Positions 32,543-42,128 of a DNA stretch of 64,000 nt are shown in pieces (the stretch's first letter is position 1; each line of letters starts with the position of its first letter). Under the pieces are notes generated by a model that did not search any database, was not told the DNA's origin, and saw nothing but the letters and a program-made list of their open reading frames with translations. The position numbers were made by a program, and so were the translations under genes. The DNA comes from Streptomyces smyrnaeus (GTDB lineage: Bacteria > Actinomycetota > Actinomycetes > Streptomycetales > Streptomycetaceae): NCBI RefSeq assembly GCF_017676345.1, contig NZ_JAFFZM010000002.1, forward strand, positions 539,164 to 603,163. Direction: 5' to 3'.

Positions 32543-33754
32543 ATGGCGGTGTGGGACGACCTGGTGGGTCAGGACAGGGCAGCGCAGCAGCTCGTCGCTG
32601 CCGCGCGCGATGCCGACGCGTATGTGACGGCGGAGGCCGAGGCACACGGCTCCGCCGACCTCTCCGGCTCCTCGATGACCCACGCCTGGCTCTTCACGGG
32701 CCCGCCCGGCGCCGGTCGGGAGCACGCGGCCCGCGCGTTCGCGGCGGCGCTCCAGTGCGTGAGTCCGGACCGGGCGCTGGGCGGCAGCCCGGGGTGCGGC
32801 TTCTGCGAGGGGTGTCATACGACGATGGTCGGCACCCACGCGGATGTGGAGGTCGTCCGTACGGACCTGCTGTCCATCGGTGTGAAGGAGACGCGCGCGC
32901 TGGTGCGCGGGGCGCAGATGTCGCCGTCGGGCGGGCGCTGGCAGGTGATCGTCCTGGAGGACGCCGACCGCCTGACGGAGGGCGCGGGGAACGTGCTGCT
33001 GAAGGCTGTCGAGGAGCCCGCGTCGCGCACGGTGTGGCTGCTGTGCGCGCCGTCGACGGAGGACGTGCTGCCGACCATCCGATCGCGCTGTCGGCACCTG
33101 GCGCTGCGTACGCCTCCGGTGGACGCCGTGGCGGATCTGCTGGTGCGGCGGGACGGGATCGAGCCGGAGATGGCCGCGTTCGCGGCGCGGGCCACGCAGG
33201 GGCACATCGACCGGGCGCTGCGGCTGGCGACGGACGAACGGGCCCGCGCCAGACGGCAGGCGGTGCTCAAGCTGCCGACGCGGGTCGACGATGTCGGCAG
33301 CGCCCTCCGTGCGGCACAGGAGCTGATCGACGCCGCGACGGAGGACGCCAAGCAGGTGGCCGAGGAGCTGGACGCCAAGGAGACCGAGAATCTGCGGGCA
33401 GCCCTCGGCGCGACGGAGGGCAAGCGGCTGCCACGCGGTACGGCGGGTGCGATGAAGGAGCTGGAGGACAAGCAGAAGCGCCGGTCCACCCGCACCCAGC
33501 GCGACTCGCTGGAGTTGGCCCTGTCGGACCTGACGGCCTACTACCGTGACGTGCTGGCCCGCCAGTTGGGCTCGTCCGTCGCCCTGTCGCACGACGAGGC
33601 GGCCGGCCCGATCGGGCAACTGGCCGCGACCTCGCGCCCGGAGCAGACGCTGCGCCGCATCGAGGCGGTGCTGGACTGCCGCCGGGCGCTGGACCGCAAC
33701 GTCGCCCCGCTGCTGGCGGTGGAGGCGATGACGATGGCGCTGCGCGCGGGCTGA
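32543..33754 (+). CDS. holB: DNA polymerase III subunit delta'
   Basis: Predicted 403 residues beginning MAVWDDLVGQDRAAQQL. The AAA+ fold has a degenerate P-loop FTGPPGAGREHAARAFA (Arg instead of Lys, as usual for delta'), a zinc module with CGFCEGC, and VIVLEDADRLTEGAGNVLLK followed by the SRC motif TIRSRCRHL. It is the stator of the clamp loader at the replication fork. ATG 32543 is preferred over ATG 32534; neither has a clear ribosome site. Confidence 0.92.
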   Translation: MAVWDDLVGQDRAAQQLVAAARDADAYVTAEAEAHGSADLSGSSMTHAWLFTGPPGAGREHAARAFAAALQCVSPDRALGGSPGCGFCEGCHTTMVGTHADVEVVRTDLLSIGVKETRALVRGAQMSPSGGRWQVIVLEDADRLTEGAGNVLLKAVEEPASRTVWLLCAPSTEDVLPTIRSRCRHLALRTPPVDAVADLLVRRDGIEPEMAAFAARATQGHIDRALRLATDERARARRQAVLKLPTRVDDVGSALRAAQELIDAATEDAKQVAEELDAKETENLRAALGATEGKRLPRGTAGAMKELEDKQKRRSTRTQRDSLELALSDLTAYYRDVLARQLGSSVALSHDEAAGPIGQLAATSRPEQTLRRIEAVLDCRRALDRNVAPLLAVEAMTMALRAG

Positions 33755-33839
33755 CGCGCCACAGCGCCCCCCGCGGGCGACGGGCCGATGTCCGGCTGGG
33801 TACGCTCCCAGCACGTGCAGGACGGCGGAGGGATGCCCC

Positions 33840-35483
33840 ATGAGTCAGTCACACGCCTCCCGTATCCGCTACGGGGGCGCGTCCCGGGTCCGCCACGGGA
33901 GCGCGGCGGTGCTCATGGCCACGGCCCTGCTGCTCGCCGGCTGCTCGAACGGGGATTCGTCCGGGGAGCCGGACACCGACCCCTCCGCGAAGGGCACCCA
34001 CGCGGGCGCCGACGCACCTCCGCTCAAGCCGCTGCCCGCGAAGATCCCCGACGACCTGCGCCCCTTCTACGAACAGAAGCTGTCGTGGCACAGTTGCGGC
34101 CCGGCCGAATTCGAGTGCGCGACGCTGCGGGTGCCGCTGGACTACGACAAGCCGGGCGACGACCTCAAGGACGCCGCCGAGACCGTGGGCCTGGCGGTGA
34201 CCCGCACCAAACCGCAGAACGGAAAGGGCAAACCCGAGGGCGGTTCGCTGCACGTCAACCCGGGCGGTCCGGGCGGCTCGGCGATCGAGTACGTGCAGCA
34301 GTCGGCGGCCCTCGCGTATCCGCCGCAGGTGCGGGAGCACTACTCGCTGGTCGGCATGGACCCGCGCGGCGTCGGCCGCAGCGAGCCTGTCGCATGCCTG
34401 AGCGACAAGCAGATGGACGCGTACACACGGGTCGACCAGACACCGGACGACGCGAAGGAGACCGACGCGCTCACCGCCGCGTACGGACGCTTCGCCGAGG
34501 GCTGCGAGAAACGCACCGGCAAGCTCCTCGGCCATGTCTCGACGACCGAGGCGGCACGCGACATGGACGTACTCCGTGCGGCGCTCGGCGACAAGAAGCT
34601 CAACTACGTCGGCGCCTCCTACGGCACCTACCTGGGGGCCACCTACGCGGGCCTGTTCCCGCAGCGCTCCGGCCGGCTCGTCCTGGACGGCGCCATGGAC
34701 CCCTCCCTCTCCGCGCGCCGGGTCAACCGGGAGCAGACGGCGGGCTTCGAGACGGCGTTCAAGGCGTTCGCGCGCGACTGCGTCGCCATGTCCGACTGCC
34801 CCCTGGGCACGGACGGCGTCAAGGAGGCGGGCAAGAACCTCAGCGCCCTCCTGGCGCGGGTGGACCGCAAGCCCCTCAAGACCGACGACCCCTCGCGCAC
34901 CCTGACCGAGTCGCTGGCCACCACGGGCGTGATCCGCGCCATGTACGACGAGGGCTCCTGGCCCGGCCTGCGCGAGGCGCTGACGGCGGCCAAGAAGGGC
35001 GACGGGGCACCCCTGCTGGCGCTCTCCGACGACTACTACGAGCGCGGCCCGGACGGCTCGTACAGCAACATCATGTACGCCAACCCGGCCGTGAACTGCA
35101 TCGATCTTCCCCCGGCCTTCTCCGGCGCCGCCGAGGCCCGCAAATCCGTGCCCTCCTTCGAGAAGGCCAGTCCCGTCTTCGGCCGCGGCTTCGCCTGGGC
35201 GGCACTGAACTGCGCCGAATGGCCGGTCGAGCCCACCGGGGAACCCCACCGCATCGCCGCCAAGGGTGCCGACCCGATCGTCGTCGTCGGCACCACCCGC
35301 GACCCGGCCACCCCCTACCGCTGGGCCCAGGGCCTGGCCGGCCAGCTGACCCCGGCCCGCCTCCTCACCTACAAGGGCGACGGCCACACTGCCTACCTGC
35401 GCGGCAGCGACTGCGTCGACAGCGCCGTCAACGCCTACCTCGTCCAGGGCAAGGCCCCCAAGGACGGCACCACCTGCGGCTGA
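33840..35483 (+). CDS. Secreted tripeptidyl aminopeptidase (alpha/beta hydrolase lipoprotein)
   Basis: Predicted 547 residues, ATG with GGCGGAGGG upstream. The lipobox LLAGC indicates a lipoprotein. The catalytic triad is S260 in GASYGTYLG, D488 in TTRDPATPY and H516 in GDGHTAYL; the oxyanion tract NPGGPGGSA precedes it. This is the SlpD/SlpE or Tap-like family of mycelium-associated peptidases that remove tripeptides from protein N-termini. A C-terminal TAP domain closes the protein. Confidence 0.88.
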   Translation: MSQSHASRIRYGGASRVRHGSAAVLMATALLLAGCSNGDSSGEPDTDPSAKGTHAGADAPPLKPLPAKIPDDLRPFYEQKLSWHSCGPAEFECATLRVPLDYDKPGDDLKDAAETVGLAVTRTKPQNGKGKPEGGSLHVNPGGPGGSAIEYVQQSAALAYPPQVREHYSLVGMDPRGVGRSEPVACLSDKQMDAYTRVDQTPDDAKETDALTAAYGRFAEGCEKRTGKLLGHVSTTEAARDMDVLRAALGDKKLNYVGASYGTYLGATYAGLFPQRSGRLVLDGAMDPSLSARRVNREQTAGFETAFKAFARDCVAMSDCPLGTDGVKEAGKNLSALLARVDRKPLKTDDPSRTLTESLATTGVIRAMYDEGSWPGLREALTAAKKGDGAPLLALSDDYYERGPDGSYSNIMYANPAVNCIDLPPAFSGAAEARKSVPSFEKASPVFGRGFAWAALNCAEWPVEPTGEPHRIAAKGADPIVVVGTTRDPATPYRWAQGLAGQLTPARLLTYKGDGHTAYLRGSDCVDSAVNAYLVQGKAPKDGTTCG

Positions 35484-35567
35484 CCCCTCCCACCCCCGTC
35501 CCGACCACCCCCGCAAACCCTGTAGACTTATCGCCGCAGCGGCCCCCAAACTGGCCGCACGCACCAT

Positions 35568-35641
35568 GCCGCCTTAGCTCAGTCGGCCAGAGCGACGCAC
35601 TCGTAATGCGTAGGTCAAGGGTTCGATTCCCTTAGGCGGCT
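35568..35641 (+). tRNA. tRNA-Thr (anticodon CGT)
   Basis: The acceptor stem GCCGCCT/AGGCGGC, D-arm with AGCTCAGTCGG, anticodon arm ACGCA-CTCGTAA-TGCGT and T-arm AAGGG-TTCGATT-CCCTT all pair. The anticodon CGT reads ACG. CCA is not encoded. TAGACT at 35523-35528 is a good -10 hexamer 40 bases upstream. No integrase or duplicated tRNA 3' end is found nearby. Confidence 0.97.
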
Positions 35642-35648
35642 CTTCTGG

Positions 35649-35683
35649 AACCCCAGGTCAGATGGATTCTGGCCTGGGGTTTT
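35649..35683 (+). terminator. Terminator of tRNA-Thr
   Basis: AACCCCAGG (35649-35657) pairs with CCTGGGGTT (35673-35681), with T's continuing to 35683. Confidence 0.8.
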
Positions 35684-35815
35684 GTGCGTTCTTGGTAGCG
35701 GTCTGCGAGGGCTGCCTCCCGCACCCGGCGCTTGGGCGGTCTTCGGGGTGTACGCACCGGAACCCCTGGTGCCGTTGGGCGCCGGGGGTCCGGGTTTCCG
35801 AGGGAGCGTCGCGCG

Positions 35816-36709
35816 TCAGAGCTTCGCGGTGTCCTGGGTGCGGCGGCCGGTGAGCAGGAGCAGGGTGATGAGGAGGATCTGGCAGCCCGTGATCAGGGCC
35901 TGGGTCGCGGGGGTGTGCACGTTCAGCAGGACCATCGTCGTGTTGACGGCGAAGTGCACGGCGATCGAGGCGAGGATGCCGGCTCGCTCGTAGGCGCAGG
36001 TGACCAGCATGGCCATGGGGATGTTGCCGACGGCGAAGAGCACACCGCTCGGGGTGGCGAGGCCGAGGTCGCTTTGGACGGTGCCGTCGATGAAGAACAG
36101 CGGCAGGTGCCATACGGCCCAGATGACACCGAGTATCAGGGCGATCTGGAAGCGGCCCATCGTGGCGCGCATCCGGGGGTAGGCGGTACCGCGCCAGCCG
36201 GGCTCCTCGGAGAGCGGCCCGGAGATGATCATGCTCACCAGGAACGCCGCTGGGCCGCCCATGTCCTTCATGACGTCTTGTGCGTCCGACCAGCTCAGCG
36301 TGGTGTCGCCGGCCGCGTGCCCGAGAGCCGCGGCGGCCAGTACGGCTCCGGAGGCAGCGAGCATCAGCAGCGGCGCCTGGAGCAGGGCGGCCGGGTGGAA
36401 GCGGACCGCGTGTGCCGGGACCGGCTCACCCCGCCGCTTGCGCCGGATGCGGATGACCAGGGCGCCTGCCAGCGGGCCGAAGGCGCCGAGCAGGAAGGGG
36501 GTGTAGGTGGGGGTGCCGGGCGTCGCCGGTCCGCCGAGGCCGATCGCCGTGCCCCAGCATGCCCAGCTGACGCCGAAGGCGATGACCATGAAGAGTGTCA
36601 GGTCGATGCGGCGGCGAACGGGATGCGCGGGGATCGGGGGAGTCACGGGGCTCGCGGGGGTTGTGGGGTTCGCGGGGTTTGCGGGCACGGGCGTGTGTGT
36701 TGTGGGCAT
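35816..36709 (-). CDS. CPBP-family intramembrane metalloprotease
   Basis: Predicted 297 residues with about eight hydrophobic segments. The glutamyl-protease motifs are present: SEEPGWRG (EExxxR) and, in the next helix, WAVWHLPLFF (conserved His), plus a third motif near AVHFAVNT (HxxxN). Such proteins process prenylated or other membrane substrates, and many protect against self-made bacteriocins. The N-terminal 30 residues are a repetitive NPA/TPAxP tract. It is convergent with the tRNA. Substrate unknown. Confidence 0.85.
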   Translation of the reverse strand: MPTTHTPVPANPANPTTPASPVTPPIPAHPVRRRIDLTLFMVIAFGVSWACWGTAIGLGGPATPGTPTYTPFLLGAFGPLAGALVIRIRRKRRGEPVPAHAVRFHPAALLQAPLLMLAASGAVLAAAALGHAAGDTTLSWSDAQDVMKDMGGPAAFLVSMIISGPLSEEPGWRGTAYPRMRATMGRFQIALILGVIWAVWHLPLFFIDGTVQSDLGLATPSGVLFAVGNIPMAMLVTCAYERAGILASIAVHFAVNTTMVLLNVHTPATQALITGCQILLITLLLLTGRRTQDTAKL

Positions 36710-36781
36710 GCCAAGCTGACCTTTGTGTGAGCGTCGTGCGGTGAGAGAGATGAGGGCGGAGCCGTCCGGGAGAGCTGAAGG

Positions 36782-37738
36782 TCAGGACGAGGTGAGCCGT
36801 CCTCCGGTGGACGTCTCACAAGCGGCGCCGACCAACTGGCGGGTGAGCCACTCGGTGACGAGGTCGAGCAGTTCGGGGTCGACCGGATCGCGCAGCAGGC
36901 GGCGGTAGTTGTTCAGGGTGGGACGTCCGGGGTCGCGTCGCAGGACGTGGGTGAGTGCGTCGACGCGGTGGGTTTCCGCGCCGCCGGGGACCAGTCGGGC
37001 GATGTCCTTCAGGTCGTCCGGGTCGACCTGGAGGTCTTTGTCGCCGGTGATGGCGAGGACCGCGGCGTCGATGGCGGCGAGGTCGTGCCGGGTGTCGTGG
37101 GCGAGCATCTCCCGCAGCCAGCGGACGTTGACCTTGGCTCCCGCCACGCGCGCCACATCCGTACGGGTCTTCTTCACCCGTGCGAGTATCTGGCCGCCCA
37201 GTGCTCCCAACGGCCGGCGCAGCAGTCGGACGGGAGCCGGCATGCTCGACACGATCGAGCGGCCCTGCCAACGGAAGGCGTCCTCGCCCAGGTCGGCGAA
37301 GCCGGCCAGCAGCACCACTGCCCGAACGTCCGTCCCGGCCGTCCGTGCCGCCAGGGCCATGGCGTGCAGTGAGCCCTCGCTGTGGCCGACCACACCGATC
37401 GCGTCCGCGCGGATGTCGTCCCGGTCCGCCAGGGCGCGCACGGCTGCCGCGGCGTCCCGGCGGTTGTCGGTGAAACCGGCGGCCCGCCAGTCGCCGGGGG
37501 TGGCGCCGGTCCCGCGCCGGTCGTGGCGCAAGGTGGCGATCCCCCGCGCCGCGAGGGTGTCGGCCACCGGACGCGCCAGGTTCATGCGGAGCTTGGGGGT
37601 GTTGCCGTCGCGGTCGAGCGGGCCGGAACCGTGCAGCAGCAGGACGGCCGGGTGCGGGCCGGGGTCGGCGGGCAGCGTCAGGGTGCCGGCCAGTGGGGTC
37701 CCGTCGTCCGCGGTGACCGTCATGTCGATGTCGGGCAA
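36782..37738 (-). CDS. Alpha/beta hydrolase
   Basis: About 318 residues from TTG 37738 (AGAGG seven bases upstream); ATG 37723 is the alternative. The fold has the oxyanion strand AVLLLHGSGPLDRDG, the nucleophile elbow GVVGHSEGSLHAMALA, an acid near ITGDKDLQVDP, and a late histidine in ALTHVL. It resembles the esterase/lipase group of dienelactone-hydrolase-like enzymes. It is divergent from a helix-turn-helix regulator gene with a palindrome between, which suggests that it is the regulated target. Confidence 0.8.
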   Translation of the reverse strand: MPDIDMTVTADDGTPLAGTLTLPADPGPHPAVLLLHGSGPLDRDGNTPKLRMNLARPVADTLAARGIATLRHDRRGTGATPGDWRAAGFTDNRRDAAAAVRALADRDDIRADAIGVVGHSEGSLHAMALAARTAGTDVRAVVLLAGFADLGEDAFRWQGRSIVSSMPAPVRLLRRPLGALGGQILARVKKTRTDVARVAGAKVNVRWLREMLAHDTRHDLAAIDAAVLAITGDKDLQVDPDDLKDIARLVPGGAETHRVDALTHVLRRDPGRPTLNNYRRLLRDPVDPELLDLVTEWLTRQLVGAACETSTGGRLTSS

Positions 37739-37771
37739 GGCTCCGCCTCTTTCGTTGCACGCTCGGGCGTT

Positions 37772-37791
37772 CGTTCTCAACTTCGAGAACG
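37772..37791. promoter_or_regulatory. 20-bp palindromic operator
   Basis: CGTTCTC and GAGAACG form perfect arms around AACTTC in the 78-bp spacer between the divergent hydrolase and regulator genes. This is the natural binding site for the adjacent regulator. The sequence is AT-rich relative to its surroundings. Confidence 0.65.
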
Positions 37792-37816
37792 TTATCAGAT
37801 GTGAGATCATGGCGGC

Positions 37817-38368
37817 ATGGCAACCGCGAATCTCCTCCTCCACCCGGTCCGGATGCGCATCCTCCAGACCCTGGTCGGCGCCGGTGAACTGACCACGGCT
37901 CAGCTCCGGGAACGCCTTCCGGACGTCGCAGCGGCGACCATGTACCGGCACGTCGCGACGCTCACCAAGGCAGGCATCCTGGAAGTGGTCCAGGAAAGGC
38001 CCGTACGCGGGACGGTCGAACGCAGCTACCGGGTCCGGCAGGACGAGGCCCTCGTCGACGAGGAAGCCCGCGCCGAGATGACCAAGGACGACCACCGGCA
38101 GGCCTTCACCGTCTTCACCGGGGCGATGATGGCCGACCTCGACCGCTACCTCTCCCGCGACGACGCCGACCCCCCGCGCGAAGGCGTCCTCTACCGGCAG
38201 GGGGCGGTGTGGGCGACCCCCGAAGAGTTCGCCGAACTGGTGGAGGAACTGGAGGCACTGGTCGCCCGCCGTACGGGACACACCCCCGGCGACGGCCGCG
38301 TCCGGCACATCATCAGCCTCGCCCTGGTACCCGACAAGGCGAGCGGGGAGGAGGGTCAGGTCCCCTGA
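37817..38368 (+). CDS. Winged helix-turn-helix transcriptional regulator (ArsR-like)
   Basis: Predicted 183 residues. The N-terminal domain (MATANLLLHPVRMRILQTLV, then LTTAQLRERL and AAATMYRHVATLTKAGIL) is a winged HTH of the ArsR/PadR-like kind. The C-terminal 100 residues are acidic and helical and probably dimerise or bind ligand. It very likely represses itself and the divergent hydrolase through the intervening palindrome. Effector unknown. Confidence 0.8.
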   Translation: MATANLLLHPVRMRILQTLVGAGELTTAQLRERLPDVAAATMYRHVATLTKAGILEVVQERPVRGTVERSYRVRQDEALVDEEARAEMTKDDHRQAFTVFTGAMMADLDRYLSRDDADPPREGVLYRQGAVWATPEEFAELVEELEALVARRTGHTPGDGRVRHIISLALVPDKASGEEGQVP

Positions 38369-38769
38369 GTCCGCTGCGGCCACTGCGGCCGGTGGGGCCA
38401 CTGCGGCCGGGTGCGGCCGGGCCGGGTGGCTTCGGGTAGCAGGGACCGGGGGGTGGGGGAAGGGGGGCGCCGGCTGTCGATCTTGCAGATGGTTTGCGCG
38501 GTTCCCTGCGACTTCGCTTGATTGTGCGCGCCGTACGGGGGCTCCACGCTTGTGGTGTACCGCACGAGGGCTTCCGACTCCCGTGTCGGTGCTGTCGATC
38601 GCGGCCTGCACGCACCCGGACGGATTCCGGGTGCGGGGGCCGGACAAAAGACCGGTTCCTGTCTTTCGGGTTTCGAGCAACTGCTGCGGCGCAGCACCGT
38701 GCTGCCGTGACGGCGCCGTAGGCGAGGACCCCATTCCCCAGGCCGCCTGGTCGGTTCAGGAGGAGCGCC
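38369..38769 (+). other. Gene-free 401-bp spacer
   Basis: It contains a 14-bp direct repeat GCCACTGCGGCCGG (38379 and 38397) and an inverted repeat GCACCCGG/CCGGGTGC (38612-38634). The region 38490-38560 is slightly less GC-rich and could hold the promoter of the downstream operon, but no clear hexamers are visible. No gene is seen. Confidence 0.5.
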
Positions 38770-40815
38770 ATGCGTACGTCAGTGACGGATCCTTTGCTCC
38801 AGCCTTTCACGCTGAAGAGCCTCACCTTGCGCAACAGGGTGGTCAGTACGTCGCACGAACCGGCGTTCGGCGAAGGCGGGCTGCCCCGGGACCGGTACCG
38901 GAGGTACCACCTGGAGAAGGCCCGGGGCGGGGTGGGGCTGACGATGATCGGGGGCTCGGCGGTCGTGTCGCCGGACAGCCCGCCGTCGTTCGGCAATCTG
39001 CTGCTCTACCGCGACGATGTGGTGCCCTGGCTCCGGCGGTTGGCCGACGACGTGCACGCAGCCGGGGCCGCGGTCATGTGCCAGGTCACTCATCTGGGAC
39101 GGCGCACCAGCAACTACGCGGGCGACTGGCTGCCCGTCCTCTCGGCGTCGCCGTTGCGGGAGCCCGCCCATCGGGCCTTTCCGAAGGAGGCCGAGCCGTG
39201 GGACCTGGACCGTGTTGTGCGGGATTACGCCGACGCGGCCGCGCGCTGCGCGGAAGGCGGGCTGGACGGGATAGAGATCCAGTCGTACGGGCATTTCCTG
39301 GACAGCTTCCTCTCCCCGGCGACCAACGAACGCAGCGACGCATTCGGTGGGAGCCTGGCGAACCGACTGGCTTTTCCGCGGCGGGTGATCCGGGCGATCC
39401 GCTCCGCGGTCGGCGACGCATTCATCGTCGGTATCCGGATGTCGATGGACGAGGACCGGCCGGGCGGGTTGGCTCTCGACGAGGCGCTGGTCGCGGTCCG
39501 GAGGTATATCGAGGACGGCATCGACTTCGTCAGCACCGTCCGGGGCTCGATCGAGAGTGACGCGTCCCTGGCGAGGGCGATTCCGTCCATGGGGACGCCC
39601 TCGGCGCCCTTCCTGGAATTCACCGCCGGGATCAAGCGCGCACTCGACGTCCCGGTGATGCACGCGGGCCGTATCGCGGACGTCGCCACCGCGCGGCATG
39701 CCGTGCGGGAAGGCCTGCTGGATCTGGTCGGTATGACGCGGGCCCAGATCGCAGACCCTCATCTGGTGGCCAAGGTGGCGGCCGGCGCCGAGGACCGTGT
39801 CCGGCCCTGCGTCGGCGCGAGTTACTGCCTCGATGCGATCTACGACTCCGGTGACACCAAATGTGTGCACAATCCGGCCACGGGGCGGGAGCTCCAGCTG
39901 CCGCACACGGTGGCGCGCGCTCCCGAGCGGAAGAAGGCGGTGGTCGTCGGCGCCGGGCCCGCCGGGCTGGAAGCGGCTCGGGTGCTGGGCGAACGCGGGC
40001 ACGAGGTGGTCGTCTTCGAGGCGGGCGAGTCGCCCGGTGGCCAGATCCGCATCGCCGCCGCGAACAGCCGGCGACGGGACCTCCTCGGCATCGTCGACTG
40101 GCGCGTCGACGAGTGCAAGGTGCTCGGCGTCGAGCTGCGGCTCGGGGTGCTGGCCGAGGCGGCGGACGTGCTCGCGGAGGACCCCGACATCGTGCTGATC
40201 GCCACGGGCGGACTGCCCAATGTCTCCGTCCTCGCGGAGGGCGCCGGGATGGTGGCCGACACCTGGGACGTTCTGGGCGGAGCCCTGCGCCCCCGGGGAC
40301 GGGTGCTGGTCTACGACGACAACGGCGCCTATCCGGGCCTGGACGCGGTGGAGGTGCTGGCGCGACAGGGCGTCCCGACCGAGTACGTGACGCCGGAGCG
40401 CACGCTGGCCCCCGATGTGGGCAGCATGAATTCCCCGGCCTATCTGCGGGTCTTCGCCGAGTACGACGTGAGCACCACCCTGGCGCACCGGCTGCGGTCC
40501 GTGCGCCGCACGGAGGACGGGCGCCTGGTCGCGACGCTGCGCAGCGAGTACGCGGATACCGAGGCGGAGCGCGTCGTGGACCACGTGGTGGTCGAGCACG
40601 GGACGTTGCCCAACGCGGATCTGTACCGGGACCTGCTTGCCGGCTCGACCAACCACGGCCGACTGGACCACCGCGCACTGCTGGCCGGCGCACCGCAGCG
40701 GGAGGTCGCCGATCCGGCGGGCCGCTACCAGTTGTTCCGGATCGGGGACGCCGTCACCAGCCGCAACATCCACGCCGCGGTGCTCGACGCACTGCGGCTG
40801 TGCCTGCCGATGTGA
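38770..40815 (+). CDS. OYE-type FMN/FAD iron-sulfur flavoprotein, DgcA-like demethylase subunit
   Basis: Predicted 681 residues with GGAGGAG before the ATG. The N-terminal TIM barrel (residues 5-350) is of the NADH:flavin oxidoreductase family (QVTHLGRRTSNYAGDW, IEIQSYGHFLDSFLSP, GIRMSMDED). A cysteine set around RPCVGASYCLDAIYDSGDTK for an Fe-S cluster follows, then a dinucleotide-binding half with VVVGAGPAGLEAARVLGERG. The same layout occurs in trimethylamine dehydrogenase and in dimethylglycine demethylase subunit DgcA. With the following two genes it suggests stepwise N-demethylation of glycine betaine, stachydrine or a similar amine. No DgcB partner gene is present. Confidence 0.72.
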   Translation: MRTSVTDPLLQPFTLKSLTLRNRVVSTSHEPAFGEGGLPRDRYRRYHLEKARGGVGLTMIGGSAVVSPDSPPSFGNLLLYRDDVVPWLRRLADDVHAAGAAVMCQVTHLGRRTSNYAGDWLPVLSASPLREPAHRAFPKEAEPWDLDRVVRDYADAAARCAEGGLDGIEIQSYGHFLDSFLSPATNERSDAFGGSLANRLAFPRRVIRAIRSAVGDAFIVGIRMSMDEDRPGGLALDEALVAVRRYIEDGIDFVSTVRGSIESDASLARAIPSMGTPSAPFLEFTAGIKRALDVPVMHAGRIADVATARHAVREGLLDLVGMTRAQIADPHLVAKVAAGAEDRVRPCVGASYCLDAIYDSGDTKCVHNPATGRELQLPHTVARAPERKKAVVVGAGPAGLEAARVLGERGHEVVVFEAGESPGGQIRIAAANSRRRDLLGIVDWRVDECKVLGVELRLGVLAEAADVLAEDPDIVLIATGGLPNVSVLAEGAGMVADTWDVLGGALRPRGRVLVYDDNGAYPGLDAVEVLARQGVPTEYVTPERTLAPDVGSMNSPAYLRVFAEYDVSTTLAHRLRSVRRTEDGRLVATLRSEYADTEAERVVDHVVVEHGTLPNADLYRDLLAGSTNHGRLDHRALLAGAPQREVADPAGRYQLFRIGDAVTSRNIHAAVLDALRLCLPM

Positions 40816-40853
40816 CCCGGAACCGCGGACCGCACCATCGAGAGGGGAAGAGC

Positions 40854-42128
40854 GTGACAGCACTGGCACCGGTGAACACCGAGTCGGCCGAGAAGGCACG
40901 GATATGGAGCGCGGTGGCGCGGCGGGTCGCCGGCCGCAGCCTGGAGGGGCCGTTCTACACCGACCGGGACTTCTTCGACCTCGACATCGCGGCGGTCTTC
41001 GCCCGACAGTGGATCTTCGTGGCCGTGGAGGCCGAGCTGCCGGAGCCGGGCGATTACGCCACGGTGGAGGTGGGACCGTACTCGGTGATCGTCCTGCGGG
41101 ACGACGAGGAGGAGCTGCGGGCGTTCCACAACGTCTGCCGGCACCGCGGCGCCCGCATTCTGGAGGCGGGGAACGGTTCGGTCGGAAACCTGGTCTGCGG
41201 TTACCACAAGTGGACGTACGGAACCGACGGCGCGCTGCGGCACGCCCCGTCGCAGCCGCCGGGGTTCGACCGCGGCTGCTTCGGCCTCAAGGCGGTGCAT
41301 GTGCGCAGCGTCGGCGGGCTGGTGTTCGTCTGTCTCGCCGAGGAGCCGCCCGCCGACTTCGCCGAGGTCGCCGCCCGCGTCGAGCCGTACCTTCTCCCGC
41401 ACCAGTTGCGCCGGGCCAAGGTGGCGGCCCGCACCGACCTCGTCGAGGACGGCAACTGGAAACTGGTGATGGAGAACAACCGGGAGTGCTACCACTGCGA
41501 CGGCCACCCCGAGCTGCTGCGCTCCTTCTTCCCCACGTACGGCTACACCGAGGAGAACCTGCCCGCGCGGCTGCGTCCGGCGCACGAACGCTATCTGCGG
41601 GCCGACGCCGAGCTGCGGGAGACGTACGAGAGGCTCGGTCTGCCGTACGCGCTCATCGAGGAACTGGACGGTCGCACCACCGGTTTCCGCATCCAGCGGG
41701 ACGCGCTCGATCTGGCCGGTGAGTCCTTCACCCCGGACAGCACAGCCGCATGCCGGCGACTGCTGGGTGATCTGCCCACACCACGGCTCGGGCATCTGGC
41801 CCTGCATCTGCAGCCCAACTCGTGGTTCCACGTACTCGGTGATCACGCGATCACCTTCAGCGTCCTGCCTCTCGCCCCGGACAGGACGCTGCTGCGCACC
41901 ACCTGGCTCGTCCATCCGGAGGCCGAGGAGGGCGTGGACTACGACCTGGACACGCTGCTCAAGGTCTGGACGGCGACGAACGAGCAGGACGCGCGCCTTG
42001 TCGCCCGTGCTCAGCAGGGTGTCTGCAGCCCGGCGTACGAGCCGGGCCCGTACGCCGAGACGGAGTACCAGGTCGAGGCGTTCTGCGCCTGGTACATCGA
42101 CCGCCTCCGTGAGGAGTTGCAGCGATGA
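40854..42128 (+). CDS. Rieske non-haem iron oxygenase, glycine-betaine/stachydrine demethylase type
   Basis: Predicted 424 residues. The Rieske cluster is C95-x-H97 and C115-x2-H118 (CRHRG, CGYHKW). The catalytic iron site is in ENNRECYHCDGHPEL (H214 and H218, a shorter spacing than the common H-x4-H) with an acidic residue in NEQDARL. The family oxidises an N-methyl group, which leaves as formaldehyde. GTG 40854 with AGAGGGG upstream is preferred. It is 38 bases after the flavoprotein gene and overlaps the reductase gene (ATGA). Confidence 0.8.
   Translation: MTALAPVNTESAEKARIWSAVARRVAGRSLEGPFYTDRDFFDLDIAAVFARQWIFVAVEAELPEPGDYATVEVGPYSVIVLRDDEEELRAFHNVCRHRGARILEAGNGSVGNLVCGYHKWTYGTDGALRHAPSQPPGFDRGCFGLKAVHVRSVGGLVFVCLAEEPPADFAEVAARVEPYLLPHQLRRAKVAARTDLVEDGNWKLVMENNRECYHCDGHPELLRSFFPTYGYTEENLPARLRPAHERYLRADAELRETYERLGLPYALIEELDGRTTGFRIQRDALDLAGESFTPDSTAACRRLLGDLPTPRLGHLALHLQPNSWFHVLGDHAITFSVLPLAPDRTLLRTTWLVHPEAEEGVDYDLDTLLKVWTATNEQDARLVARAQQGVCSPAYEPGPYAETEYQVEAFCAWYIDRLREELQR

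Noticed and set aside
35568..35700. tRNA-Thr as an integrated-element attachment site
   Set aside because: No integrase, no second copy of the tRNA 3' end, and no excisionase or transfer genes nearby.
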